A DNA stretch of 64,000 bases from an uncultured Gemmataceae bacterium (GTDB taxonomy: Bacteria > Planctomycetota > Planctomycetia > Gemmatales > Gemmataceae), in contig CALDUY010000020.1 in the NCBI GenBank assembly GCA_937923405.1, forward strand, positions 258,777 through 322,776. Direction: 5' to 3'. Made by a program: the position numbers and the translations under genes. Numbering within the stretch: the stretch's first letter is position 1; the number at the start of each line of letters is the position of its first letter. Positions 17,449 through 26,326 of this stretch are shown in pieces. A model generated the notes under the pieces. That model made no database searches and was not told the origin of the DNA. It saw only the letters and a program-made list of their open reading frames with translations.

Positions 17449-18942
17449 ATGCGAATGACGCGAATCCAGATTGGTGTCCTGGCCTTACTCCTGGTGATGA
17501 TTATCATCCCGTTTGCCTACACTCAACGTGGGGGCGGTATGGGTGGTTTTGGTGGTATGGGCGGGTTCGGCGGCATGGGGGGGTTCGGCGGCGGCAAAGG
17601 CGGCTTCGGTAAGATGTTCGATCCGGACGAACTTTTTAACCGCATTGCCAAAGGAGCGGATTCGTTCGACGTCAACAAAGTCGAGCTTCAGCAGCGCGGT
17701 CCCGAGACTGTCGAACAGCAGCGCGAGAAGATGAACACCTTCTTGCAAACCAAGGGCGTGACTAACGGGCAGATGACCCGCGAGCTGTACCGAGCTTACA
17801 TCGAAGACCGGATGCGCGGCATGACTCGGATGATCGGCGAAAAGTCATTCGAGATGTATGCCAAGGGGGCTGATTCGTTCAATGTAGATACGGTCGAGAT
17901 TTCCGGTTTCATGTTGATGGGCGGAGCGGCGGATCGGCAACGCGAGCAGATGAAGGCCTTTCTCAAGTCCAAAGGCATCAACAATAACATCATGACCAAG
18001 GAACTCTTCATCGAGTATTCCGAAGGCAAGATCAAAGAGTTCAAGGAAAAGGGCGACACTCGCACCGAGGAGGAGAAAAAACGCGATCGCGACCTGATGC
18101 TTAAGGGTAGCTTTGACGCGCTAGATACCAACAAGGACGGCTTCCTGACCATGGACGAACTGAACAGCCCGGATCGGCGGCGCGGATTCGGCGACAGTAT
18201 TCGCGAAAAAGAGAACTTCGATCGATTTGATACTAACAAGGACGGAAAAATCAGCTTTGAGGAGTTTCAAAACTACATCCGTACCCGCGAGGAAGAGCGG
18301 GAAAAACGGCGTGAGGAGCGAGAGGAAGAACGCAGAGAAGACGGTAGCACGCCGCCCAAAGTGAACGAACTTGATGTCCGTCCGATCGTGTATCGTCCCG
18401 GCAAGCTGCCCAAGGAATTGCCGAGTTGGTTCACTGATACGGACACGCTCGACACCGATGGTCAGATCGGTTTGTACGAGTGGAAAAAGCAGGGTAGGGA
18501 TGTCCGCGAGTTTTTGGCTATGGATGCCAACGGTGATGGCTTCGTCACCGTCGAAGAATTGCTCCGCTTCCAACGAGCGCAGAGCAAGGGCGTCGATCTA
18601 AAGACCGCGATGGCCGGCTCTGGTCGTCCGCAAGGTGGTCCGATCGAATTTGTCGGCGGCAACAATGGCGGAGCGTTTGGCGGTCGCGGCAAAGGCGACT
18701 TCGGCGGTAAAGGTGACTTCGGCGGTGGTCGCGGCAAAGGCGACTTCGGCGGTGGTCGCGGTAAGGGCGGCATGGGTGGCGACTTCGGCGGTGGTCGCGG
18801 TAAAGGCGGCATGGGCGGCGACTTCGGCGGCATGGGTGGCAACTTCGATCCTGAGAAGTTGAAGGAAATAGCCGAGAAGTTCGGCTTCGGCAAAGGTGGT
18901 AAAGGCGGCAAAGGCGGTCGGGGCAAGGGCCGCGACTCCTGA
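17449..18942 (+). CDS. Secreted EF-hand protein with Gly-rich low-complexity segments
   Basis: A 497-residue protein with a signal peptide (about residues 1-25), then a Gly/Met/Phe-rich run. Residues ~60-200 hold two related units beginning AKGADSF (DVNKVEL / NVDTVEI), each with a QREQMKAFL-type helix and (M)T(R/K)EL. Canonical EF-hand loops follow: DTNKDGFLTMDE, DTNKDGKISFEE, a looser DTDGQIGLYE and DANGDGFVTVEE. They suggest calcium binding outside the cytoplasm. Between pairs lies a charged EERE(K/R)RREE helix. The tail is built of GGRGKGDFGG-type repeats. GGGGAGG precedes the ATG and a strong terminator follows. Function is unknown, possibly structural or matrix. Confidence 0.8.
   Translation: MRMTRIQIGVLALLLVMIIIPFAYTQRGGGMGGFGGMGGFGGMGGFGGGKGGFGKMFDPDELFNRIAKGADSFDVNKVELQQRGPETVEQQREKMNTFLQTKGVTNGQMTRELYRAYIEDRMRGMTRMIGEKSFEMYAKGADSFNVDTVEISGFMLMGGAADRQREQMKAFLKSKGINNNIMTKELFIEYSEGKIKEFKEKGDTRTEEEKKRDRDLMLKGSFDALDTNKDGFLTMDELNSPDRRRGFGDSIREKENFDRFDTNKDGKISFEEFQNYIRTREEEREKRREEREEERREDGSTPPKVNELDVRPIVYRPGKLPKELPSWFTDTDTLDTDGQIGLYEWKKQGRDVREFLAMDANGDGFVTVEELLRFQRAQSKGVDLKTAMAGSGRPQGGPIEFVGGNNGGAFGGRGKGDFGGKGDFGGGRGKGDFGGGRGKGGMGGDFGGGRGKGGMGGDFGGMGGNFDPEKLKEIAEKFGFGKGGKGGKGGRGKGRDS
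18664..18840 (+). repeat. Tandem Gly-codon repeats in the EF-hand gene tail
   Basis: Imperfect repeats of GGCGACTTCGGCGGT and GGTCGCGGTAAAGGCGGC units encoding FGG-GRGKG and MGGDFGG motifs. They are likely prone to copy-number change. Confidence 0.75.
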
Positions 18943-18968
18943 TACTCCTTCCTCGCCTACGCTTTCCT

Positions 18969-19011
18969 CGGCTCCGCGCGACACCTGTTCCTCGCGGAGC
19001 CGATTCTTTTT
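18969..19011 (+). terminator. Rho-independent terminator of the EF-hand gene
   Basis: A perfect 10-bp stem CGGCTCCGCG / CGCGGAGCCG (18969-18978 with 18993-19002), then ATTCTTTTT. It lies 26 bp after the stop codon. Confidence 0.9.
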
Positions 19012-19088
19012 GCTTCCCTGTAGTTAGGGCCTTCGCTATCGTAGACCATAGGTACTCGTCGCCCCGCTTCCCGCCGAATGATCCTACC

Positions 19089-21611
19089 ATGAGGCATTTA
19101 CTGCTTGCAGCACTACTCGCTCTGTCCGGCAACAGGTCCTCGGATGCCGCCGACTTTGTCCGCGACGTGCAGCCGATTTTCGCCAAACACTGTGTCTCCT
19201 GTCACGGTCCGGAAAAGCAACGCGCCAGCTTGCGTCTCGATTCGGCGCGAGCGATTCGGAACGGCGGCAGTTCCGGTCCTGCTGTCGTTGCGGGAAAGTC
19301 AGGTGACAGTCTGCTTGTTCAGGCCATGCTCGGTCTAGGCGATGCCAAGCCGATGCCGCCCAAAGGCGAACGGGTCCCGGCCAGCGAAATCGAGTTGGTG
19401 CGCCAATGGATCGATGCTGGAGCTAAGGGACCTGCGAACGAGTCAATCATCACGACGCAAATTGGCAGCGAACACTGGTCGTTTCAACCGGTGGTGCGTC
19501 CGCTGGTTCCAGAAGTAAAAGAGGTAGCTTGGCCGAGCAACGGGATCGATCGCTTTATCCTATCGCGATTAGAGAAGGAAGGCATCCGCCCGTCGCCGCA
19601 GGCCGATGCCGTGACCTTGCTCCGTCGTGTGCATCTGGATCTGACCGGCATCCCGCCGACTCCCGAGGAGGTGGCGGCGTTCCTCGCCGACCAGCGGCCC
19701 GGAGCCTACGAACGAGTCGTAGATCGGTTACTGGCCTCACCGCAGTTTGGCGAACGCTGGGCGCGACACTGGCTGGATCAGGCTCGCTACGCTGACTCCA
19801 ACGGCTACAGCATCGATGCGGCCCGGTCGATCTGGAAGTATCGAGACTGGGTCATCGCGGCGCTGAACGCTGATCTGTCCTTCCGACAATTTACCCTTGA
19901 ACAGTTGGCCGGCGATTTGCTCCCAGGAGCTACCCTGGAGCAGCGCATCGCGACTGGATTCCATCGCAACACCCAGATCAACGAGGAAGGCGGCATTGAC
20001 GTCGAACAGTTCCGCGTCGAAGCTGTGGTCGATCGTGTTAACACCACGGGAGCCGTCTGGCTGGGGCTGACCATCGCCTGTGCCCAGTGTCATGATCACA
20101 AGTTTGATCCGATCTCCCAGAAGGAGTACTATCAACTCTACGCCTTCTTTAACAACAGCGACGATCCGAAACTGGAGCTGGTCACTCCGGAACTGAAGCA
20201 GAAGCGTACGGCACTGCAAGCGGAAGTGCAGCGTCTCGAGCAGCAACTGTTCGCCATCGAACGGCTGAATCAGGAGACGTTGGATCGCTGGGTCAACTCG
20301 CTGTCGCCGGAGGTGCGCTTGGAGTTTCCCCAGCGATTGCAAACGATTCTGAACCTGCCGCCCAATGGTCGCAATGCCAAGCAAGTCGCCGAGTTGATGG
20401 CGGCATATCGCAACCTGGATCGACTGCGGCACGTCACAGGCAGTTTCGCCGGACCACTTCAGACATTAGGCCAGCTGCACCTCTATCGCACACGCTTGAA
20501 CCTGGAACGAAGCATTGCCGCGACGAAGCGAAAAATCCCATCCGCCGAGACGACGCTGGTGCTGAACGAACGGGCGATGCCGCGTCCAGCCTTCGTGCAG
20601 ATCGCCGGCGATTTTCTCCGTCGCGGAGCTGAGGTCAAGCCCGACGTGCCTGCCGTGCTGCCGCCCCTGACAGTCCAGAAGAAGCCTAACCGTCTCGACC
20701 TAGCCGAATGGTTGGTCAATGGGCGCAATCCCCTGACGGGCCGAGTTCTGGTCAATCGCCTGTGGCAGGTCTACTTCGGAGTGGGGTTGGTCGAAACCGA
20801 GAATGATTTCGGTACCCAAGGCACCAAGCCAACACATCCGGACTTGCTGGACTGGCTAGCCGATGAACTGGTGCGGCAAGACTGGAGCCTCAAAGCAATC
20901 CATCGGTTGATCGTCACCTCGTCGGTCTACAAGCAGTCGTCGCACGCTCGGCCGGATCTCCGCACCGTCGATCCTCGTAACCTGCTATTAGCGCGTCAGA
21001 ACCGTCTGCGCTTGGAAGCAGAGGTGGTCCGGGACGTGGCCCTGGCCTCCAGCGGGTTGCTGACACGACGAATCGGCGGGCCGAGCGTGTTTCCACCACA
21101 GCCGGACGGAGTCTACAGCCTAACCCAGGTGCCGAAGAACTGGGTCGCTGACGTCGGTCCTAACCGCTACCGTCGCGGGCTGTACACCTATTTCTGGCGA
21201 TCGGCCCCGCATCCGAGCCTGACCGTCTTCGATGCTCCGGATGCGACCGCTACCTGCACACGGCGGAACCGTTCGAACACGCCGTTGCAGGCCTTGACGC
21301 TGCTCAACGACACTGCCTATCTAGAATGTGCGCAATCACTGGCAGTGCGGCTACTCCGCGAGTCGGACACGACCGACCGGCTCAGCCGGGCTATGCAACT
21401 AACCGTGAGCCGATTGCCCAACCCCCGCGAGCAGAGTTTGTTGGGCCAGCTGCTGGATCGACAGCGTCGTGCCCTGGCGGAGCATCCCGCTGAAGCTCAA
21501 GCGCTGGTAGGGACTACTGCTCTTGCGGGAGTTGATCCGGCGGAGCAGGCCGCCTGGGTTCAGCTGGCTCGTGTGTTGCTCAACCTCGACGAATTCATCA
21601 CCCGGGAATGA
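19089..21611 (+). CDS. PSCyt / DUF1549 / DUF1553 domain protein (planctomycete cytochrome-type)
   Basis: An 840-residue secreted protein. A signal peptide (about 1-21) precedes a planctomycete cytochrome C domain with the heme-binding CVSCH at 35-39. DUF1549 follows (about 160-370), carrying a second C-x-x-C-H, CAQCHDHKFDP, near 335-340. DUF1553 occupies about 540-800, with NPLTGRVLVNRLWQVYFG. This is the usual architecture and length for planctomycete PSD1-type proteins, whose biochemical role is not established; links to polysaccharide use are proposed. Its stop overlaps the start of the DUF1501 gene (ATGA), so the pair is translationally coupled. Confidence 0.92.
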   Translation: MRHLLLAALLALSGNRSSDAADFVRDVQPIFAKHCVSCHGPEKQRASLRLDSARAIRNGGSSGPAVVAGKSGDSLLVQAMLGLGDAKPMPPKGERVPASEIELVRQWIDAGAKGPANESIITTQIGSEHWSFQPVVRPLVPEVKEVAWPSNGIDRFILSRLEKEGIRPSPQADAVTLLRRVHLDLTGIPPTPEEVAAFLADQRPGAYERVVDRLLASPQFGERWARHWLDQARYADSNGYSIDAARSIWKYRDWVIAALNADLSFRQFTLEQLAGDLLPGATLEQRIATGFHRNTQINEEGGIDVEQFRVEAVVDRVNTTGAVWLGLTIACAQCHDHKFDPISQKEYYQLYAFFNNSDDPKLELVTPELKQKRTALQAEVQRLEQQLFAIERLNQETLDRWVNSLSPEVRLEFPQRLQTILNLPPNGRNAKQVAELMAAYRNLDRLRHVTGSFAGPLQTLGQLHLYRTRLNLERSIAATKRKIPSAETTLVLNERAMPRPAFVQIAGDFLRRGAEVKPDVPAVLPPLTVQKKPNRLDLAEWLVNGRNPLTGRVLVNRLWQVYFGVGLVETENDFGTQGTKPTHPDLLDWLADELVRQDWSLKAIHRLIVTSSVYKQSSHARPDLRTVDPRNLLLARQNRLRLEAEVVRDVALASSGLLTRRIGGPSVFPPQPDGVYSLTQVPKNWVADVGPNRYRRGLYTYFWRSAPHPSLTVFDAPDATATCTRRNRSNTPLQALTLLNDTAYLECAQSLAVRLLRESDTTDRLSRAMQLTVSRLPNPREQSLLGQLLDRQRRALAEHPAEAQALVGTTALAGVDPAEQAAWVQLARVLLNLDEFITRE

Positions 21612-23050
21612 GTTTACCCATGACCCAAGACCTTCTGCTAGAACGAACCCGTCGGCACTTCTTCCATGATTGCGCAGTGGGGCTAGGTGCGATGGCCCTG
21701 GCCAATCTCAGTCATGCCGACGCGATGAAACTACCCAACCCGTTGGCTCCCAAGCCGCCGCATCATCCCGCCCGGGCCAAGGCGGTGATCTATCTGTTCA
21801 TGGCAGGCGGCCCGAGCCAACTGGAACTGTTCGACTACAAACCCAAGCTGAACGAACTGAACGGCAAACCGATCCCAGAGGAGTTTATCAAAGGCAAGCG
21901 GTTTGCCTTCATGGACAGTTTCACCAAGAACGTGCCGTTGCTGTTGGGCACCCGACGCAAGTTCAAGCAGTACGGCCAGGCTGGCACCTGGGTATCGGAG
22001 TGCTTCCCACATCTGGCTACCGTAGTCGATGAGTTAGCCGTAGTTCGTTCCTTGCAGACCAACGTCTTCAACCACGCGCCGGCCAAACTGTTCATGAACA
22101 CCGGCTCAGCCCAGGCTGGACGCCCTTCCATGGGAGCTTGGGTGACTTACGGGTTGGGATCGGAAAGTGACAATCTGCCTGGGTTCGTCGTGTTGCAATC
22201 CGGTCCGCGCGGGCCGCGCGGCGGGGCACCGCTGTATGGCAGCGGCTTTCTTCCCACCACTTACCAGGGCGTTCCCTTTCGCTCGACTGGCGAACCGATT
22301 CTGAACTTGACTCGTCCCAACGGCCTGTCCAATCAGCGACAACGCGAGGTCATCGACGCGGTTAAGGATCTCAACGCGGTTCGGCTGGCCGACACCGGCG
22401 ATCCGGAGATCGCCACCCGCATCGCCTCCTACGAGATGGCCTTTCGCATGCAGACGTCCGCACCGGATCTGATCGATCTGGCCAAGGAAGACCGTCGCAC
22501 TCTGGATCTGTACGGCGCGACTCCTGGTAAACCATCGTTCGCCAACAACTGCTTGCTGGCTCGACGGCTGGTCGAACGTGGCGTTCGCTTCGTGCAGTTG
22601 TATCACACCGAATGGGATCATCATGGCGGACCGACCGAGAATCTGACGACCACGCTGGATCGAGTGACTCGGGAAGTGGATCGGCCCTCAATGGCTCTCA
22701 TTCGCGATCTCAAACAGCGGGGATTGCTGGACAGCACGCTAGTGATCTGGGGCGGTGAATTTGGCCGCACACCAATGGGCGAAATCCGCGAGACGGTCGG
22801 ACGCAATCATCACATCGACGCCATGACCGTCTGGCTGGCGGGCGGCGGTATCAAGCCGGGACTGAACTTCGGTGCGACCGATGAATTGGGCTTCACCGCC
22901 GTCGAGGACAAGATGCACGTCCACGATCTGCACGCTACCATTTTGCATCTACTAGGATTGGAGCACACTCGTTTGACGTTCCGCTTCCAAGGACGCGAGT
23001 TTCGTCTGACCGACGTGCATGGCCACGTGGTGAAAAAACTCCTGGCGTGA
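21608..23050 (+). CDS. DUF1501 family protein
   Basis: A 480-residue protein of the DUF1501 family, related to the alkaline phosphatase/sulfatase fold. The N-terminus has an RTRRHFFHD twin-arginine-like stretch and a hydrophobic GLGAMALANL segment, so export by Tat is plausible. Family features include MAGGPSQLELFDYKPKL, the RSLQTNVFNHAPA region, VQLYHTEWDHHGG and VIWGGEFGRTP. It overlaps the upstream PSCyt/DUF1553 gene by 4 bp and is followed 16 bp later by an oxidoreductase gene. DUF1549/DUF1553 and DUF1501 proteins normally occur as such pairs and are thought to act together. Confidence 0.9.
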   Translation: MSLPMTQDLLLERTRRHFFHDCAVGLGAMALANLSHADAMKLPNPLAPKPPHHPARAKAVIYLFMAGGPSQLELFDYKPKLNELNGKPIPEEFIKGKRFAFMDSFTKNVPLLLGTRRKFKQYGQAGTWVSECFPHLATVVDELAVVRSLQTNVFNHAPAKLFMNTGSAQAGRPSMGAWVTYGLGSESDNLPGFVVLQSGPRGPRGGAPLYGSGFLPTTYQGVPFRSTGEPILNLTRPNGLSNQRQREVIDAVKDLNAVRLADTGDPEIATRIASYEMAFRMQTSAPDLIDLAKEDRRTLDLYGATPGKPSFANNCLLARRLVERGVRFVQLYHTEWDHHGGPTENLTTTLDRVTREVDRPSMALIRDLKQRGLLDSTLVIWGGEFGRTPMGEIRETVGRNHHIDAMTVWLAGGGIKPGLNFGATDELGFTAVEDKMHVHDLHATILHLLGLEHTRLTFRFQGREFRLTDVHGHVVKKLLA

Positions 23051-23066
23051 AAGGGACGGCGCGCCG

Positions 23067-24359
23067 ATGCCTGACGTTCGCTTGATGACTTATGCTCCGG
23101 GCCATTTCCACGCGGCCTTGGTGCAAAAAGAAATGATTCCAGGGGTCTTGCCGTGTGTGCATGTCTATGCCCCACTGGACAGCGATCTGCTGGCCCATTT
23201 GGGCCGCATCGCCAACTTTAATAGTCGTCCCGAGTCGCCAACCTGTTGGGCGATGGAGGTACACACTAGTTCCAATCCCTTGGGGCGGATGCTGGCGGAG
23301 AAGCCAGGCAACGTCGTTGTCCTTTCGGGACGCAATCGCGGCAAGATCGACGTGATCCTGGCGGCCTTACAGGCGGAACTGCACGTCCTGGCCGACAAGC
23401 CGTGGATTATCCGTTCGGCGGATCTGCCTCGGCTCCGCGAGGCGCTTGACTTAGCCGAGCGGCGACAGCTTGTTGCCCTAGATATCATGACCGAACGCTG
23501 GGAAGTAACGACACGGTTACAGCGCGAGTTGATCCACGATCCAGCACTTTTCGGATCGCTTGAATCCGGATCAATCGATCGACCCACGGTGTTTATGGAG
23601 AGCGTGCATTACATCAACAAATCGGTAGCAGGAACGCCGCTACGCCGACCGGCCTGGTGGTTTGACATTCATGAAACCGGAGAAGGTCTAGCCGACGTCG
23701 GCACCCATCTAGTCGATCTCGTACCGTGGCTGCTCTTCCCCAATCAATCGATCGCCGTGACCGATCTCGAACTGTTGCGAGCGAGACGGCAGCCGACGAT
23801 GCTCTCTCGTGCCGACTTCCAGAAAGTTACCGGCGAGAGTGAGTTTCCTCGCTTCCTCGCCGACAGCGTACAGTCCGGCCAGCTGCTGTACTATTGCAAT
23901 ACGACGCTGTCCTATCTGTTGCGCGGCATTCACGTCTGGCTGAACATCGCCTGGGATTTCGAGGCTGGTCCCAATCAGGGCGACTTACACTTGGCTCGAA
24001 TTCGTGGTTCGCGGTCGATCATCGAGGTGCGTCAGGGAGCCGCCGAGCATTTTATTCCCGAGGTCTACGTCGTACCCCGTGACGAGGCAGAATTGCCGAC
24101 GATTCGCCGTGTCCTGGCGGAACGACTCGATGCCTTGCAAGCCGACTATCCCGGACTCGATTTCGAGCAAGTCGGCCCTCGCCTGCGTCTGTCGATCCCC
24201 GATCGGTTGCGTGTCGGCCACGAAGCCCATTTTGCCGAGGTGACACGTCTGTTTCTTGACTACATCGAACAGCCCTCCCGTCTGCCGCGTTGGGAAAAGG
24301 ACAACATGTGGGCCAAATACTACGTCACGACGCATGGCGTCGATCTATCGCGACGCTGA
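23067..24359 (+). CDS. Putative oxidoreductase, Gfo/Idh/MocA-like
   Basis: A 430-residue protein resembling putative oxidoreductases with a specialised C-terminal domain common in planctomycetes and Bacteroidetes. The N-terminal half is Rossmann-like (residues about 5-150, MTYAPGHFHAALVQ, VVLSGRNRGK, LADKPWIIRS). The rest has HETGEGLADVGTHLVDLVPWLLF, typical of this group. It lacks a classic GxGxxG at the extreme N-terminus and has no signal peptide. AGGGA precedes the ATG. As third gene after the PSCyt/DUF1501 pair, it suggests sugar oxidation in the same pathway (inference). It ends 3 bp from the converging lipoprotein gene. Confidence 0.75.
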   Translation: MPDVRLMTYAPGHFHAALVQKEMIPGVLPCVHVYAPLDSDLLAHLGRIANFNSRPESPTCWAMEVHTSSNPLGRMLAEKPGNVVVLSGRNRGKIDVILAALQAELHVLADKPWIIRSADLPRLREALDLAERRQLVALDIMTERWEVTTRLQRELIHDPALFGSLESGSIDRPTVFMESVHYINKSVAGTPLRRPAWWFDIHETGEGLADVGTHLVDLVPWLLFPNQSIAVTDLELLRARRQPTMLSRADFQKVTGESEFPRFLADSVQSGQLLYYCNTTLSYLLRGIHVWLNIAWDFEAGPNQGDLHLARIRGSRSIIEVRQGAAEHFIPEVYVVPRDEAELPTIRRVLAERLDALQADYPGLDFEQVGPRLRLSIPDRLRVGHEAHFAEVTRLFLDYIEQPSRLPRWEKDNMWAKYYVTTHGVDLSRR

Positions 24360-24362
24360 GGT

Positions 24363-24785
24363 TCAATTCCGCGCTGGCTCGACTTGGATCAGGAACTCGT
24401 TGGGTTTGTCCGCCTCGACCACGAACTTCAATCCTGACGAGTCATAGCGGCGATAGCGATCGTGGAGACGTCGGCCCTTGTGTTTGTGCAGCGCTGCTGA
24501 GGGAACGCCATCGATCAGCAGCGTCTGGAGGATCACCACCTTATATTTACCGGGAGCGGCCCCGGCGCGGTTGCCGGTCTGTAACGAGAAGGAGCCGTCC
24601 GGCTCGATGATACTCCGCGACACGGGGCCACCATCTTCCGGGGCGAACTCGATAACGCCGGAGTTCAGTGTCATACCATCCTTGTAGGTAATCTTGCCGG
24701 TGACCGGAACAAGCTTGGGGCCACGCTGACAGGCCAGCGAAGTGCTAAGCACCAGCAGTAAGGTCAGTGGGAAAATAACACGCAT
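24363..24785 (-). CDS. Small lipoprotein with carboxypeptidase-regulatory-like fold
   Basis: A 140-residue lipoprotein. The ATG at 24785 begins a lipoprotein signal with lipobox-like TSLAC, so Cys19 would be lipidated. The mature part has VTGKITYKDGMTLNSGVIEF and GAAPGKYKVVILQ, the pattern of the transthyretin-like carboxypeptidase regulatory domain found in many planctomycete lipoproteins. An in-frame ATG at 24827 lies inside the preceding gene and was rejected. It follows the DUF1559 gene by 10 bp, and the same pairing recurs at 59.6-61.0 kb. Confidence 0.8.
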   Translation of the reverse strand: MRVIFPLTLLLVLSTSLACQRGPKLVPVTGKITYKDGMTLNSGVIEFAPEDGGPVSRSIIEPDGSFSLQTGNRAGAAPGKYKVVILQTLLIDGVPSAALHKHKGRRLHDRYRRYDSSGLKFVVEADKPNEFLIQVEPARN

Positions 24786-24795
24786 GTAGTTGATC

Positions 24796-25794
24796 TCAAA
24801 ACTCGGGAATGACCTGGCCGTCGGCACGATGACTCAGTCGTTCCAGCACCAGCGTACTCAGATCATTACGGAGACCAACCACGCGACCATCGGCAAAGGC
24901 GAAGTGGGTGATCTGGGAATGCCAACTCCCGAAGGCGTACAGTCCCATGCCATCCAGATTGTCGAACGGATCGCGAGCGAGAGGCACGCCAGGACCGGCC
25001 ACGCGCGACATGTTGTAGAAGTAGCTGCCATCGAAGGCTGGCCCCTCGTCGGGCACCTGGAGCAAACGACCGGCCCGGACGTGCTTCTCGCCGACCAGCA
25101 GCGTGTTCGAGGTGCCATCGCGCACATCGGCGAAGCGAATGCGATCCAGCCAGCCAGCCGGACGAGGGCCTTCGCAGGTGCCCCGACTAGAGATAATCAC
25201 TCCGGTTCCGTTGCCGCCCCAGTAGAAGTCGGTCGGCAGGCCAGTCGATCCCGGGGACATCTCGCCGTGATTGCCCGCATAGTCGGTGACCGACCCGGCC
25301 GGCACGGCACGACCCGGAAACGAGCAACCACAAGGCAACACCACGGGAGGCCCATCCACGTCAGGCATCATGGCTTCCGAATTGGAGCGACGCTTCGGAC
25401 AGAGGAAGGTGTTGATGATGACCGCGCGTGCTTCGGCTCGCTGGCGGATGACCGGTTCTCCCAGATCCCAGAGACGGAACACGTTCTCCTGCTCGATGTA
25501 AGGCAGAATGCGCACCATCCAGGAGGCATGTTCCCCGCCGCAGCCCGTGCCGATTTGCACCCCCGAGGCGGGCCGTTCGATGATCCGCGCTGGAGGGAAG
25601 GCGTCGTTGACATCGGCGAAGTGGATCGTTGCCAGGGCCAGTTGCTTGAGGTGGTTCTTGCACTGAATACTGGCCGCGGCATCGCGAACCTTTTGCACGG
25701 CGGGCAACAACAGGCCAATCAGCACCGCGATAATGGCGATGACAACGAGCAGTTCGATCAGCGTGAATCCAGATCGACGGTGACAGGTACTCAC
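24796..25794 (-). CDS. DUF1559 protein with prepilin-type N-terminal leader
   Basis: About 332 residues. A short basic leader (MSTCHRRSG) is followed by the type IV pilin cleavage and methylation motif [13 protein letters not shown] and then the hallmark [13 protein letters not shown]. The C-terminal part has GWHSQITHFAFADGRV-like text, the H-x9-DG signature of the family. Members are major-pilin or pseudopilin-like surface proteins of planctomycetes with unclear roles. I used the GTG at 25794, which has GGAG 7 nt upstream; an ATG at 25809 has no ribosome site. The lipoprotein gene follows 10 bp downstream. Confidence 0.88.
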   Translation of the reverse strand: MSTCHRRSGFTLIELLVVIAIIAVLIGLLLPAVQKVRDAAASIQCKNHLKQLALATIHFADVNDAFPPARIIERPASGVQIGTGCGGEHASWMVRILPYIEQENVFRLWDLGEPVIRQRAEARAVIINTFLCPKRRSNSEAMMPDVDGPPVVLPCGCSFPGRAVPAGSVTDYAGNHGEMSPGSTGLPTDFYWGGNGTGVIISSRGTCEGPRPAGWLDRIRFADVRDGTSNTLLVGEKHVRAGRLLQVPDEGPAFDGSYFYNMSRVAGPGVPLARDPFDNLDGMGLYAFGSWHSQITHFAFADGRVVGLRNDLSTLVLERLSHRADGQVIPEF

Positions 25795-26032
25795 TTCTCG
25801 ACTCCGCATCCGACGAGTATTTCATTGAGTTGGAAAACTCTACTTAGTTAGTATACCCAGAATCCGCCCCAGGTCAGCAAGAGATTCCGTCGCTTACCAG
25901 CATCACAATCGACACGATCGGAGCCTCTTTCTGCCTGAAGTGCCAATCCTGGCGGTGCGGAGATGTTGTCAACGAGGACAACAAGCCGATGTTGCAGTCT
26001 GCCCGCCGGCTGAGGAGTGTCACGACACAACT

Positions 26033-26323
26033 ATGTTCGACGAACTGGAGCGACTTCGAGCCAGTGAGACCTTGTTCACCCTATTGAGTCACTATGCCGA
26101 GTTAGCCGCTGACGATCGCGAACGCTGGCACGACCGCCGCATGAAACTGGAGGGGTGCGAACGCCGCGAGTTGGTGCGACTCCACGGCGAATTGTTGGCC
26201 TACGGCTGGCTGGAACAGAACACCGGGCAGTTGACCCGCTTCGAGCCTGGCTCAGTAGCGGGATGCTACCGCGTTACCACGGCAGGAATTCGCGCCTGCA
26301 AGCAGGCACGTAGCGAGGAGTAG
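26033..26323 (+). CDS. Small protein with winged-helix-like C-terminal half
   Basis: A 96-residue soluble protein, not recognised. Its C-terminal half (RELVRLHGELLAYGWLEQN, then YRVTTAGIRACKQ) has the helix-turn-strand pattern of small winged-helix proteins that end in a beta-wing and a helix. DNA binding is a guess. AGGAG lies 15 nt before the ATG, rather far, so the start is uncertain; the frame is open up to 25940. It stops 3 bp short of the converging exonuclease gene. Confidence 0.55.
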   Translation: MFDELERLRASETLFTLLSHYAELAADDRERWHDRRMKLEGCERRELVRLHGELLAYGWLEQNTGQLTRFEPGSVAGCYRVTTAGIRACKQARSEE

Positions 26324-26326
26324 TGC

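Noticed and set aside
18664..18840. Possible CRISPR-like repeat array
   Set aside because: The repeats are in frame inside a Gly-rich coding tail, short and without unique spacers.
24790..25851. Plus-strand open frame (353 codons)
   Set aside because: Antisense to the DUF1559 gene; no motif and no ribosome site.
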